A stretch of 17,513 nucleotides of DNA from the NCBI GenBank assembly GCA_964472395.1, contig CAYYMM010000100.1, positions 1-17,513 on the forward strand. Direction: 5' to 3'. Source of the DNA: CALFER01 sp964472395 (GTDB lineage Bacteria > CSSED10-310 > CALFER01). The stretch's first letter is position 1; each line of letters opens with the position of its first letter. Both the position numbers and the translations under genes were made by a program. This document shows positions 7,718 to 14,583 of the stretch, one piece after another. The notes below the pieces were generated by a model. It made no database searches and had not been told where the DNA came from. It worked only from the letters and a program-made list of their open reading frames with translations.

Positions 7718-9640
7718 ATGAAAGAAAAACTCCTGCCTGCATTGTTTGCTGTTGTGCTTCTTGAGTCCAGCACTCACGGGGCCATCCTGACTGTGGGGCA
7801 CTCGGCCAATTACAATTACCAGACGATAACGGCTGCTATGGCAGCGGCGACAACGGGCGATGAAATCCGGGTTGCTGATGGAACCTACAGTGCTAGTGAT
7901 CCGACTTATCCCGAAACACCTCCGATCAACATGAAGGCAGGTGTTACATTGATCCGGAACTCGCCGGATATCGTTCCGATCATCGACGCTCAGCATTTGG
8001 CAAGTGTGATTCGATGTGAGTACTTCCCGGCCGGATCCGAGTCCCGGATCGAGGGATTCCAGATTCGGAATGGTGATGCGGAGGAGACGGGCGAGTTTCA
8101 GTTCATTGGCGGAGGTGTGGCCATCCATGATGCGATCCTGACGATGGTTTCCTGCGAGATTTTTCAAAACTCGGCCTATGACGATGGAGGCGGGATCAGC
8201 GCAACCTCCAACTCGAGATTGAAGTTGATCGACTGTGTCATTCGTGAAAATCAATCGGGATACGGTGGAGGTATGTACGTGACTAACTCGGATCTTACGA
8301 TGATCCGTTGCTCGGTAGCCTCGAACCATGGATCAACCGGAGGTGGGATTTTCAGCAGTTTATCTTCATTGAGATTGACCCAGTGCGAGATCGTGAATAA
8401 CTCAGCGACTAACGGAGGAGGCGTATGCCACGTTTCTGAATTCGGTGATGAGACGACGCTCGACCGATGTACGATCGCCAACAATTCGAGCGAAGCTGCC
8501 GGTGGTGGTGTTTACTTCCGGGATAATGCGAGTCCTCCCCCCTCGATTCACAACTGCCGGTTCGATCACAATTCTGCGGGAACGCACGGTGGAGGCATAT
8601 ATGTCGTCGACACTGAACTTCACCTGCTTTTCTCGAGTTTCGTCACTAACACTGCGACGACCGGAGGCGGCATCTTCGGTGATTCAGCTTCCCTAGTCAT
8701 CATTGGAGGGCAGTTCATCGGGAACGACGGAGGTTCGGGTGGCGGCGGGATCTATGGCACAGGAGCCGAGATGTTGATCTATAGCTGTCTATATACCGGA
8801 AACACCGTTTGCGAATTCGGAGGCGGGATCTCCGCGATCGAATCTCATACAGACATCACAACCTGCACCTTTGACACCAACCATGCATCGGACGGGGGAG
8901 GAGCCATTTCACAGAGTTCGGGTTCTCTGAGTGTCGATAACAGCATTCTCTGGAACAATGACATCGATGAGTTGTTCGTATTTTCCGGTTCGCCGCTTGT
9001 CCGGCACAGCGATGTTCAGGGAGGTTACTTTGGCGAAGGGAACATCGATGCCGATCCAATGTACATGGAAGGATACAAGAGTTTCTATCTCCTCAGTCAG
9101 ATTGCGGCCGGGCAATCCACTGACAGCCCCTGCGTGGACGCCGGAAGTGACTCGAGCGAACACACGACCATCTATATGGACGGTGAAGCATATCCGTTGA
9201 GCATGGCAACGACTCGAACGGACAGGGTTCACGATGCCGGTCTGGCGGACATGGGGTATCACCTGTTCCAGAATCCAACGGAATGTGATGCAACAGGCTG
9301 CACGATTATCATGCCATCGACCAATTTCGGTCCGGGCGACGAATGCTGGTGCGATGTCGTGGTCTGCAACTCGGCTCTCGATACCATGCTGGACATGCCC
9401 GTTTTTGTCATCCTGGAGGTCGCCGGATTTTACCTATTCGCACCGGATTTCGACGATTTCTCATATTACCAGATCGATGTCCTGCCCGGAGTCCAGTTCC
9501 TCCATATCATCCCCCGGTTTTCCTGGCCATCCGGTGCCGGCTCGGCTTCTGAGGTACACTTCTACGCCGGCATGACAGACGAAAGCATGACGGAATTGGT
9601 CGGTGAATTCGATATGGTCACCTTCGGGTGGCATCCGTAG
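7718..9640 (+). CDS. Exported right-handed beta-helix (choice-of-anchor Q-like) protein with C-terminal novel domain, paralog B
   Basis: The ATG follows AGAAGGAGG at good spacing and begins a signal peptide (MKEKLLPALFAVVLLESSTHG); 640 aa. Architecture matches paralog A end to end: VGHSANYNYQTIT N-terminal segment, beta-helix coils with GGGI/GGGV turns, NSILWNN and HSDVQGGYFGEGNID closing segment, a TRTDRVHDAG block and the novel domain (523-640). The two proteins share many blocks, for example GNDGGSGGGGI against TNDGGSGGGGI, and PVFVILEVAGFY against PVFVILEIAGFY. An inverted duplication therefore created the pair. Conservation looks highest from about residue 330 to the C terminus and lower in the N-terminal coils, as expected if the helix surface diverges while the C-terminal module is constrained. 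Probable surface adhesin or glycan-binding protein; no enzymatic motif seen. Exact function unknown. Confidence 0.92.
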   Translation: MKEKLLPALFAVVLLESSTHGAILTVGHSANYNYQTITAAMAAATTGDEIRVADGTYSASDPTYPETPPINMKAGVTLIRNSPDIVPIIDAQHLASVIRCEYFPAGSESRIEGFQIRNGDAEETGEFQFIGGGVAIHDAILTMVSCEIFQNSAYDDGGGISATSNSRLKLIDCVIRENQSGYGGGMYVTNSDLTMIRCSVASNHGSTGGGIFSSLSSLRLTQCEIVNNSATNGGGVCHVSEFGDETTLDRCTIANNSSEAAGGGVYFRDNASPPPSIHNCRFDHNSAGTHGGGIYVVDTELHLLFSSFVTNTATTGGGIFGDSASLVIIGGQFIGNDGGSGGGGIYGTGAEMLIYSCLYTGNTVCEFGGGISAIESHTDITTCTFDTNHASDGGGAISQSSGSLSVDNSILWNNDIDELFVFSGSPLVRHSDVQGGYFGEGNIDADPMYMEGYKSFYLLSQIAAGQSTDSPCVDAGSDSSEHTTIYMDGEAYPLSMATTRTDRVHDAGLADMGYHLFQNPTECDATGCTIIMPSTNFGPGDECWCDVVVCNSALDTMLDMPVFVILEVAGFYLFAPDFDDFSYYQIDVLPGVQFLHIIPRFSWPSGAGSASEVHFYAGMTDESMTELVGEFDMVTFGWHP

Positions 9641-9904
9641 GCGGAAAACTCAAGGTTGAAATTCGCAAGTCACGTCGACAGATCCGACTGGTATTCTGAT
9701 CTTGCATTCGATGAAATCTGAAGCCTCGAGCTCCCTGTTGATCTTCTGGTCTGGGGACTGATCTGCTTTATCAATCTGAAACTCCAACACCTGGATGACT
9801 GGATTAGAATGTGGAAATGTCAATGGAATGGATCTTCAGAAGTGAGCAGTACGATCAGTGGACAATAAATCGATGTAAGAGTAAAATCAGCTGTGTTTTG
9901 AGTC

Positions 9905-9933
9905 TTGATTTCTCGCTCAAGAGATAGTATGCT
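9905..9933 (+). promoter_or_regulatory. Candidate promoter for the FG-GAP gene
   Basis: TTGATT (9905-9910) and TATGCT (9928-9933) are separated by 17 bases, each four of six to consensus. The transcript would carry a leader of about 115 bases that includes the inverted repeat at 9944-9961. Judged by eye. Confidence 0.35.
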
Positions 9934-9943
9934 TGTGTTGTCT

Positions 9944-9961
9944 GATCGGAAACGGCCGATC
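9944..9961. repeat. Short inverted repeat in the FG-GAP leader
   Basis: GATCGG and CCGATC form a perfect 6-bp stem around a six-base AAACGG loop, just downstream of the candidate promoter. It could be an operator half-site pair or a leader hairpin. It is short enough to be chance in GATC-rich DNA. Confidence 0.3.
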
Positions 9962-10057
9962 GTCGCACCATGGATTTGGGACGTGGCGAAGTTCGGCGGA
10001 CTGATCTGGTAGGGCGGGAGAATGGTTGGCGATCCAATCAGCAGATGGGAGGACGGG

Positions 10058-12004
10058 GTGGAAACATCAAGAATCGTGCTTTTCATACTGAGTCTGCTTT
10101 TTATTGTTCTGCAGGATACTGGATGTAGCAGTGTATCTGCGGCCGGAGAATCGCGTGGTGCCTTCATCGTTGCTGGCGCTCCCCTGAAGACGGTTCATGG
10201 AAAGACCAAGGCTGGATTGGCCAGTGTTTTCTATTGCGGGACCGACGGGGTGACGGCAACTTACAATCATCTCCTTTCGCAAGATAGCGAAGGAGCTGAG
10301 GATCAGTGTGAGGAGGATGACTATTTCGGACTGCGGTACGCTTCCGGAGATTTCAATGGAGACGGGTTCCAGGATATCGCAGTCGGGATCCCGAATGAGG
10401 ATATCGGTGCTGTTCATGATGCCGGAGCGGTTCAAGTGATCTATAGCGCTGAGAGCGGGTTATCCACACCCACAATCTTGGATCAGTGGATCGATATGTC
10501 GATGCTGACGGGTTTCGAACCGGCCGAAAATGACCTAATGGGGCTGGGCATTTCTGCCGTAGATTTCAATGGAGACGGGTATGATGATCTGGCCGTCGGA
10601 ATTCCACGCTATGACGAATCGGACCTCATCGATGCAGGTATCGTTCTGGTCTTCACCGGATCCGGGGCCGGTCTGTCAATGATTACCTTCGCACGCTTCT
10701 GGCAGGATACGGATGGTATCGGAGGTGCAGCCGAGTCGTACGACTTCTTTGGTAACGACCTGGGGGCAGGAGATTTCAACAATGATGGGTTTGCCGACCT
10801 GGTTGTCGGTGTCCCCGGGGAAGCGATCGGAGATGTGAGCAGGGCGGGCTGTATCAACCTGATATATGGATCGGCAACAGGACTCACCAGCACGGGCAGT
10901 CAGATTTTCTGGCAGGGATGGAACAACGAGATCAAGGAGTTGGCCGAGACAGGAGACCAGTTCGGAAGCGAAATCGCCACGGGTGATTTCAATCATGACG
11001 GTTACGATGATCTCGCGGTATCTGCAGTGGACGAGCATTTATGGGGATCTTCTGGTGAGGTCAGTGCCGGTGCCGTTACGATTCTGATCGGATCAGCAGA
11101 AGGAATCACAACCGAAAACGACCTGTTCTTCAGTGCGACGAACCCTGAGGATGGGAGTCGTGTTGGAGAAGCGCTGGCGGTTGGAGACCTGAACCATGAC
11201 GGCTATGATGATCTGATAATCGGCGCTCCGGGGCGTAACGCGGGAAGCGTGGAACGATCCGGCGAGATCCTGATCAATTACGGAAAAGCTGGTGGGTTGA
11301 GTGAAATTAACCTTGAATCGCATCACCAGGGCGATGGGATTATTCCGGGAACCAACGAAGAATTCGACGATTTTGGTGCCGCGATTGCGTGCGCGGATCT
11401 CGATGGTGACGGGTTTGATGATCTGGCGATTGGCGTGCCCAGCGAGACTCTGGAAAAGCCAATATTATTGACGAGAGCCGGAGCGATGATAACGGTGTAT
11501 GGAGCATCATCGGGGATCGTGTCGCAAGGCGCTCGGGTCTGGACGTTCGACAGTGCGGGTGTCGAAGGCGATCCGGCTGCCAACGACTATTTCGGCGAAA
11601 AACTGGCGATCGTGACCGGCAACTTCGTCATGCCGGGATGCACGGAAACCGGGGTGACGCTGTGGATGCCCGCCCATTCGTTCGCTCCGGGGGATCCCTG
11701 CGCCTGCACAGCGACCGTGTGCAATAGCGGCGCGACATCGCTCGTGAACTACCCCTTATTTGTTCTTCTGGATATCGCCGGCACATACTATTTTGCACCG
11801 TCTTTCACGGCTTACGACAACTATGCGGACATCTACCCCAATTTTCCGGTCGGAGAAACGGAAGTCGACGTACTTCCGGAATTCATTTGGCCGGATGGAG
11901 CGGGTACGTTCAGCGGCTGCATGTTCTACGGCGCATTGACCGATCCGGGTGTCACGGCTCTGTTCGGCACGATGGATTCGTTTTTCTTCAACTGGACGGA
12001 GTAA
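10058..12004 (+). CDS. Exported FG-GAP repeat (integrin-alpha-like beta-propeller) protein with C-terminal novel domain
   Basis: I chose the GTG at 10058 because GGGAGG sits five bases upstream and it gives a compact signal peptide (ETSRIVLFILSLLFIVLQ). An in-frame ATG at 10022 has a poorer site and would add twelve residues with acidic charge. The 648-aa product has six calcium-binding FG-GAP loops of the form DxNxDGxxD: DFNGDGFQD, DFNGDGYDD, DFNNDGFAD, DFNHDGYDD, DLNHDGYDD and DLDGDGFDD. Each is followed by a blade strand such as LAVGIP. The N-terminal AFIVAGAP strand and the C-terminal NDYFGEKLAIVTGNF half-repeat together supply the seventh blade, which predicts a circularly closed propeller. 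The novel domain (528-648) follows directly, with no Thr/Pro linker. FG-GAP propellers bind proteins or glycans in a calcium-dependent way; the ligand is unknown. The DTGC near the signal peptide is a poor lipobox, with Asp at -3, so lipoprotein status is doubtful. Confidence 0.9.
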   Translation: METSRIVLFILSLLFIVLQDTGCSSVSAAGESRGAFIVAGAPLKTVHGKTKAGLASVFYCGTDGVTATYNHLLSQDSEGAEDQCEEDDYFGLRYASGDFNGDGFQDIAVGIPNEDIGAVHDAGAVQVIYSAESGLSTPTILDQWIDMSMLTGFEPAENDLMGLGISAVDFNGDGYDDLAVGIPRYDESDLIDAGIVLVFTGSGAGLSMITFARFWQDTDGIGGAAESYDFFGNDLGAGDFNNDGFADLVVGVPGEAIGDVSRAGCINLIYGSATGLTSTGSQIFWQGWNNEIKELAETGDQFGSEIATGDFNHDGYDDLAVSAVDEHLWGSSGEVSAGAVTILIGSAEGITTENDLFFSATNPEDGSRVGEALAVGDLNHDGYDDLIIGAPGRNAGSVERSGEILINYGKAGGLSEINLESHHQGDGIIPGTNEEFDDFGAAIACADLDGDGFDDLAIGVPSETLEKPILLTRAGAMITVYGASSGIVSQGARVWTFDSAGVEGDPAANDYFGEKLAIVTGNFVMPGCTETGVTLWMPAHSFAPGDPCACTATVCNSGATSLVNYPLFVLLDIAGTYYFAPSFTAYDNYADIYPNFPVGETEVDVLPEFIWPDGAGTFSGCMFYGALTDPGVTALFGTMDSFFFNWTE

Positions 12005-12028
12005 CACACCGATTTTTCAACCAGTCGC

Positions 12029-12739
12029 CTACTCCCCGTCGACCGCCGCCACCGTTCCCATTCCCGTAACGTTCTGCGTGATCTTCGGGCTGCCTTTGTA
12101 GTTCACGTTCCCCATCCCGCTGATCGCAACATCCAGCTTCTCGGTCACATGGACAACACATTCCCCCTTCCCTGAGATCATCACGTGGGTGGTCTTCGAT
12201 TCGAGTGTATCCGCTTGAACGTCGCCGACCCCACTGATCCGGATGTCGTGCGTCCCAGCTCGACCATCCATACGGAAGTCTCCGACACCCGAAACGCGCG
12301 TCTCCAGGTTCTCGACATCCAAACTCAGAATCACATCTGCAGCTCCGCTGACATCGACCTGGAGAGATTCCGCTGTAATCACTCCCTTTGAGTTGATGTC
12401 CGAGGCTCCTGAAACTGCGATCTCTGTCACCTTGGGCATGGTGATGTCGATCTTCAGTTCCGAAGGCTTCAGATTTTTTTCCTTGTCCGAGATCACCAGG
12501 CAACCGTGTTCAACTTCCGTCTCAATCAACGGAAGGATGTTTGAATCCGTCCTGATGGTAACGGACTGCTCGGATCCCTGGGTGATTGTCACGTCGGCTG
12601 CATTCGTAATCCGGATGGAATGGAATGATTCAACGATACGCACTTCGGCTGCCAGCTCACGCGACCCGACGATCGCGGTGGCATCCATCATTGGCAGAGC
12701 AGCGCTCAGGGCGACAACCAGTGTCAGAAACAGTTTCAT
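12029..12739 (-). CDS. Exported DUF2807 / GIN-domain (putative adhesin head) protein
   Basis: The ATG at 12739 is preceded by GGGAGG eight bases away and opens a signal peptide (MKLFLTLVVALSAALPMMDATA); 236 aa. A longer in-frame start upstream lacks these signs. The mature protein is a beta-solenoid of short repeats with turn motifs SGASDI, SGAADV, SGVGDF, SGVGDV and SGMGNV, typical of PF10988 (DUF2807, 'putative auto-transporter adhesin head GIN'). An EVRIVESFHSIRI segment starts it, as is usual for this family. Family members are periplasmic or outer-membrane-associated in Bacteroidetes and relatives, and their function is not settled. This is the only exported gene in the window that lacks the novel domain. 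It is convergent with the FG-GAP gene (24 bases between stops, no T-run terminator) and divergent from the propeller gene at 13093. Confidence 0.9.
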   Translation of the reverse strand: MKLFLTLVVALSAALPMMDATAIVGSRELAAEVRIVESFHSIRITNAADVTITQGSEQSVTIRTDSNILPLIETEVEHGCLVISDKEKNLKPSELKIDITMPKVTEIAVSGASDINSKGVITAESLQVDVSGAADVILSLDVENLETRVSGVGDFRMDGRAGTHDIRISGVGDVQADTLESKTTHVMISGKGECVVHVTEKLDVAISGMGNVNYKGSPKITQNVTGMGTVAAVDGE

Positions 12740-12791
12740 GATGCGACCTCCCATGACAGAATCCGATGCAGAGATTGCGATCGGTCTGCAT

Positions 12792-12797
12792 AGTATA
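12792..12797 (-). promoter_or_regulatory. Candidate -10 box for the DUF2807 gene
   Basis: TATACT on the minus strand matches five of six of TATAAT and would give a leader of about 45 bases. No good -35 box is seen 16-18 bases further upstream, so it may be weak or activator-dependent. Judged by eye. Confidence 0.3.
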
Positions 12798-13029
12798 CGC
12801 AAAGGAATCGAATTGAGTTCGTTTTGGAGGACGTGATTCCGCTGGAGGCAATGAAACAGTCTTCCGATGGATCACAATGGCTTGTCACATCCTTTTCTGC
12901 TACTCCGATTGCCAGTAATGCGCCGATATCGATACTTGGATTGGTGTTGGCCAGATGGAATCGAAGCGGATCACTCGAGGAGATTCCGGGGGTTTGTATC
13001 CTGGGCATCGGGTTCGTCATAACGATTCC

Positions 13030-13058
13030 TTGACTCTGATTCCCGGTGACAGTACACT
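13030..13058 (+). promoter_or_regulatory. Sigma70-like promoter for the BNR-like propeller gene
   Basis: TTGACT (13030-13035, five of six) and TACACT (13053-13058, four of six) are separated by 17 bases. The leader to the ATG at 13093 would be about 28 bases and would include the AAGGAG ribosome-binding site. Judged by eye. Confidence 0.5.
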
Positions 13059-13092
13059 TTCCCTTCAGAATCCCGTGAAAGGAGCAACAATC

Positions 13093-14550
13093 ATGTCTTT
13101 CAGCCGCGTCATTCTCTTGATCGTCTGTATTGTTGTCACGTTTTCGGCAGCTTATCCCGCCTCTGCATTCGTCACCCTGACCCTCGATATGCCATCGGAT
13201 CTGTTCTCTCCGTATGATCCCTTCTATGTGGATCTCGCACTGGGCAACCGCGATACTGCCTATCCCGGCGCTCAGCTCTTCGTATGCCTCGAGGTGATCC
13301 CCGGAAGTTACTACTTCTGGCCTTCGTTCACCGAATACCCTCCCAACATCGATTTCGAGACAATCGACATGGCAGCGGATTACGCCTCTGTCAAGTTCAT
13401 CATTCCGCAATTCTACTGGCCGGAAGGCACAGGTGAGTTTCATGGCGCGAGGTTTTACGCCGCCGTCATCTGGGAGGGGGAACTGGTCAGCAATCTCGCG
13501 GTCCGCGAGTTCGGCTGGGTCGACACTCTCAACTGGCAGGTCGAAACCGTGGATGTCGATGCCGGGTTTCTCTGTTCAATCACTCTGGATGCCGATCAGG
13601 ATCCGCATATTTCATACTTTGACGACTCGTTCAACTCGAAATATGCCTGTCGGTCGAACGGCACCTGGACGAAAAGCGACGTGAGCGGGCACATGTCGAG
13701 GATCAACAACGGAGACCGGACGGATATCGCGGTCGATGCCACGGGGCGAGTGCATATCAGTTACTACGACTCCCAAGTTCAGAATTTGATGTATGCGGTC
13801 GGTTCGGGGAGTTCCTGGCAGATCGAACCAGTGGATGTTCCGGGATTCGACTACTACTGCACGAGTCTCTGTCTGGATGCCGCAGCCAACCCTCATATCG
13901 TGTATTGTGAGTATCGGAGCGGCGCACAGATCGGATCATTGAGATACGCATCACGGATTGCGGGAATCTGGGAGGTCGAGACCATATTCGAGGAAAACGG
14001 CGTCAAATACGACTCATCATTCATGGCGATGGATGACTTCGATATGCCCTACATCTGCTTCACGGATTACCCCGGCCGTCGACTCCGGTTCGGAATCCGC
14101 GCGCCGGATGGCTGGCAGTGCACCATAGTGGACAACAACGGGTCGAATGGCCTCGAGTCGTCGATAGCATTGGATTCGAGGTACAATCCGCATTTCAGCT
14201 ATTATGGTGAGGAGAACGATCTTCGATACGCCCGGTTGTCCGTTTCTGGGACTGAGTTTCTTAACGAGACGGTGGATTCGGACGGCAATGTCGGATACAA
14301 CACCGCAATCGGTCTGGATGCTCAGGACAATCCCAAGATCGTCTATTATGACCTGGACAACAAGCAGTTGAAGTATGCGCGCAAGATCATGGGCATCTGG
14401 CAGATCAGTCCCATGATCCCGATTTGCATCGATCCGGGGATCCGCTATCCCTGCACCGGAATCGCGATCGACAACCGGGGTTCACCCAGTGTGTGTGTAT
14501 ATGATAACAACATCGGCAACCCGGTGCTAAAATATGTGTATCTGAACTGA
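13093..14550 (+). CDS. Exported protein with N-terminal novel domain and C-terminal repeat beta-propeller (BNR/YVTN-like)
   Basis: The ATG at 13093 follows AAGGAG by eight bases and starts a signal peptide (MSFSRVILLIVCIVVTFSAAYPASA, likely cut after residue 25); 485 aa. The novel domain occupies residues 27-142 directly after the signal peptide (LDMPSDLFSPYDPF, QLFVCLEVIPGSYYFWP, PQFYWPEGTGEFHGARFYAA, VREFGW). It lacks the CxC and CN cysteines of the C-terminal copies. The remainder is about six or seven repeats of roughly 50 residues: Trp and a VETVD-like strand, an SIALDxxxNPHxSYxD core and an LxYA closing strand. Examples are SITLDADQDPHISYFD, DIAVDATGRVHISYYD, SLCLDAAANPHIVYCE and AIGLDAQDNPKIVYYD. 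These look like sialidase/YVTN-type beta-propeller blades, but I see no sialidase Asp-box catalytic set. Function is probably binding or scaffolding. It is convergent with the kinase gene, 33 bases away. Confidence 0.88.
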   Translation: MSFSRVILLIVCIVVTFSAAYPASAFVTLTLDMPSDLFSPYDPFYVDLALGNRDTAYPGAQLFVCLEVIPGSYYFWPSFTEYPPNIDFETIDMAADYASVKFIIPQFYWPEGTGEFHGARFYAAVIWEGELVSNLAVREFGWVDTLNWQVETVDVDAGFLCSITLDADQDPHISYFDDSFNSKYACRSNGTWTKSDVSGHMSRINNGDRTDIAVDATGRVHISYYDSQVQNLMYAVGSGSSWQIEPVDVPGFDYYCTSLCLDAAANPHIVYCEYRSGAQIGSLRYASRIAGIWEVETIFEENGVKYDSSFMAMDDFDMPYICFTDYPGRRLRFGIRAPDGWQCTIVDNNGSNGLESSIALDSRYNPHFSYYGEENDLRYARLSVSGTEFLNETVDSDGNVGYNTAIGLDAQDNPKIVYYDLDNKQLKYARKIMGIWQISPMIPICIDPGIRYPCTGIAIDNRGSPSVCVYDNNIGNPVLKYVYLN

Positions 14551-14583
14551 TATCCGGGTAACTGACCGGGATCGATAATGGCG

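Larger units (their letters stand above)
9641..10057. other. Intergenic region upstream of the FG-GAP gene (417 bp)
   Basis: There is no credible gene here. The only open frames are minus-strand ones lacking a ribosome-binding site and family resemblance. It contains a candidate promoter (9905-9933), a small hairpin (9944-9961) and, at its 3' end, the GGGAGG ribosome-binding site. No clear terminator follows the beta-helix stop at 9640. Confidence 0.55.
12740..13092. other. Divergent intergenic region between the DUF2807 and propeller genes (353 bp)
   Basis: It holds candidate promoters for both genes and the AAGGAG site of the right-hand gene. The open frame through its right half (from 12955) joins the propeller gene, but it has no ribosome-binding site and would bury the signal peptide, so I treat it as untranslated leader. 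Nothing else is recognised. Confidence 0.55.

Noticed and set aside
7457..8329. Long minus-strand open frame (290 codons) over the 5' part of beta-helix paralog B
   Set aside because: It is fully antisense to a convincing gene, has no ribosome-binding site and no domain resemblance; it reflects codon use of the real gene.
10058..10130. Lipoprotein signal (DTGC) in the FG-GAP protein
   Set aside because: Asp at -3 breaks the usual lipobox; ordinary signal-peptidase cleavage near SAAGE is at least as likely.
12243..12836. Plus-strand open frame (197 codons) opposite the DUF2807 gene
   Set aside because: Antisense to a gene with signal peptide, ribosome-binding site and family motifs; it shows no such signs itself.
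12955..13092. N-terminal extension of the propeller protein
   Set aside because: It would put 46 polar residues before an obvious signal peptide, has no ribosome-binding site and would include the predicted promoter.
14552..14572. Hairpin ATCC-G-GGT-AACTG-ACC-G-GGAT between the propeller and kinase genes as a bidirectional terminator
   Set aside because: The stem has a G-G mismatch and no T-run on either strand; too weak to call.
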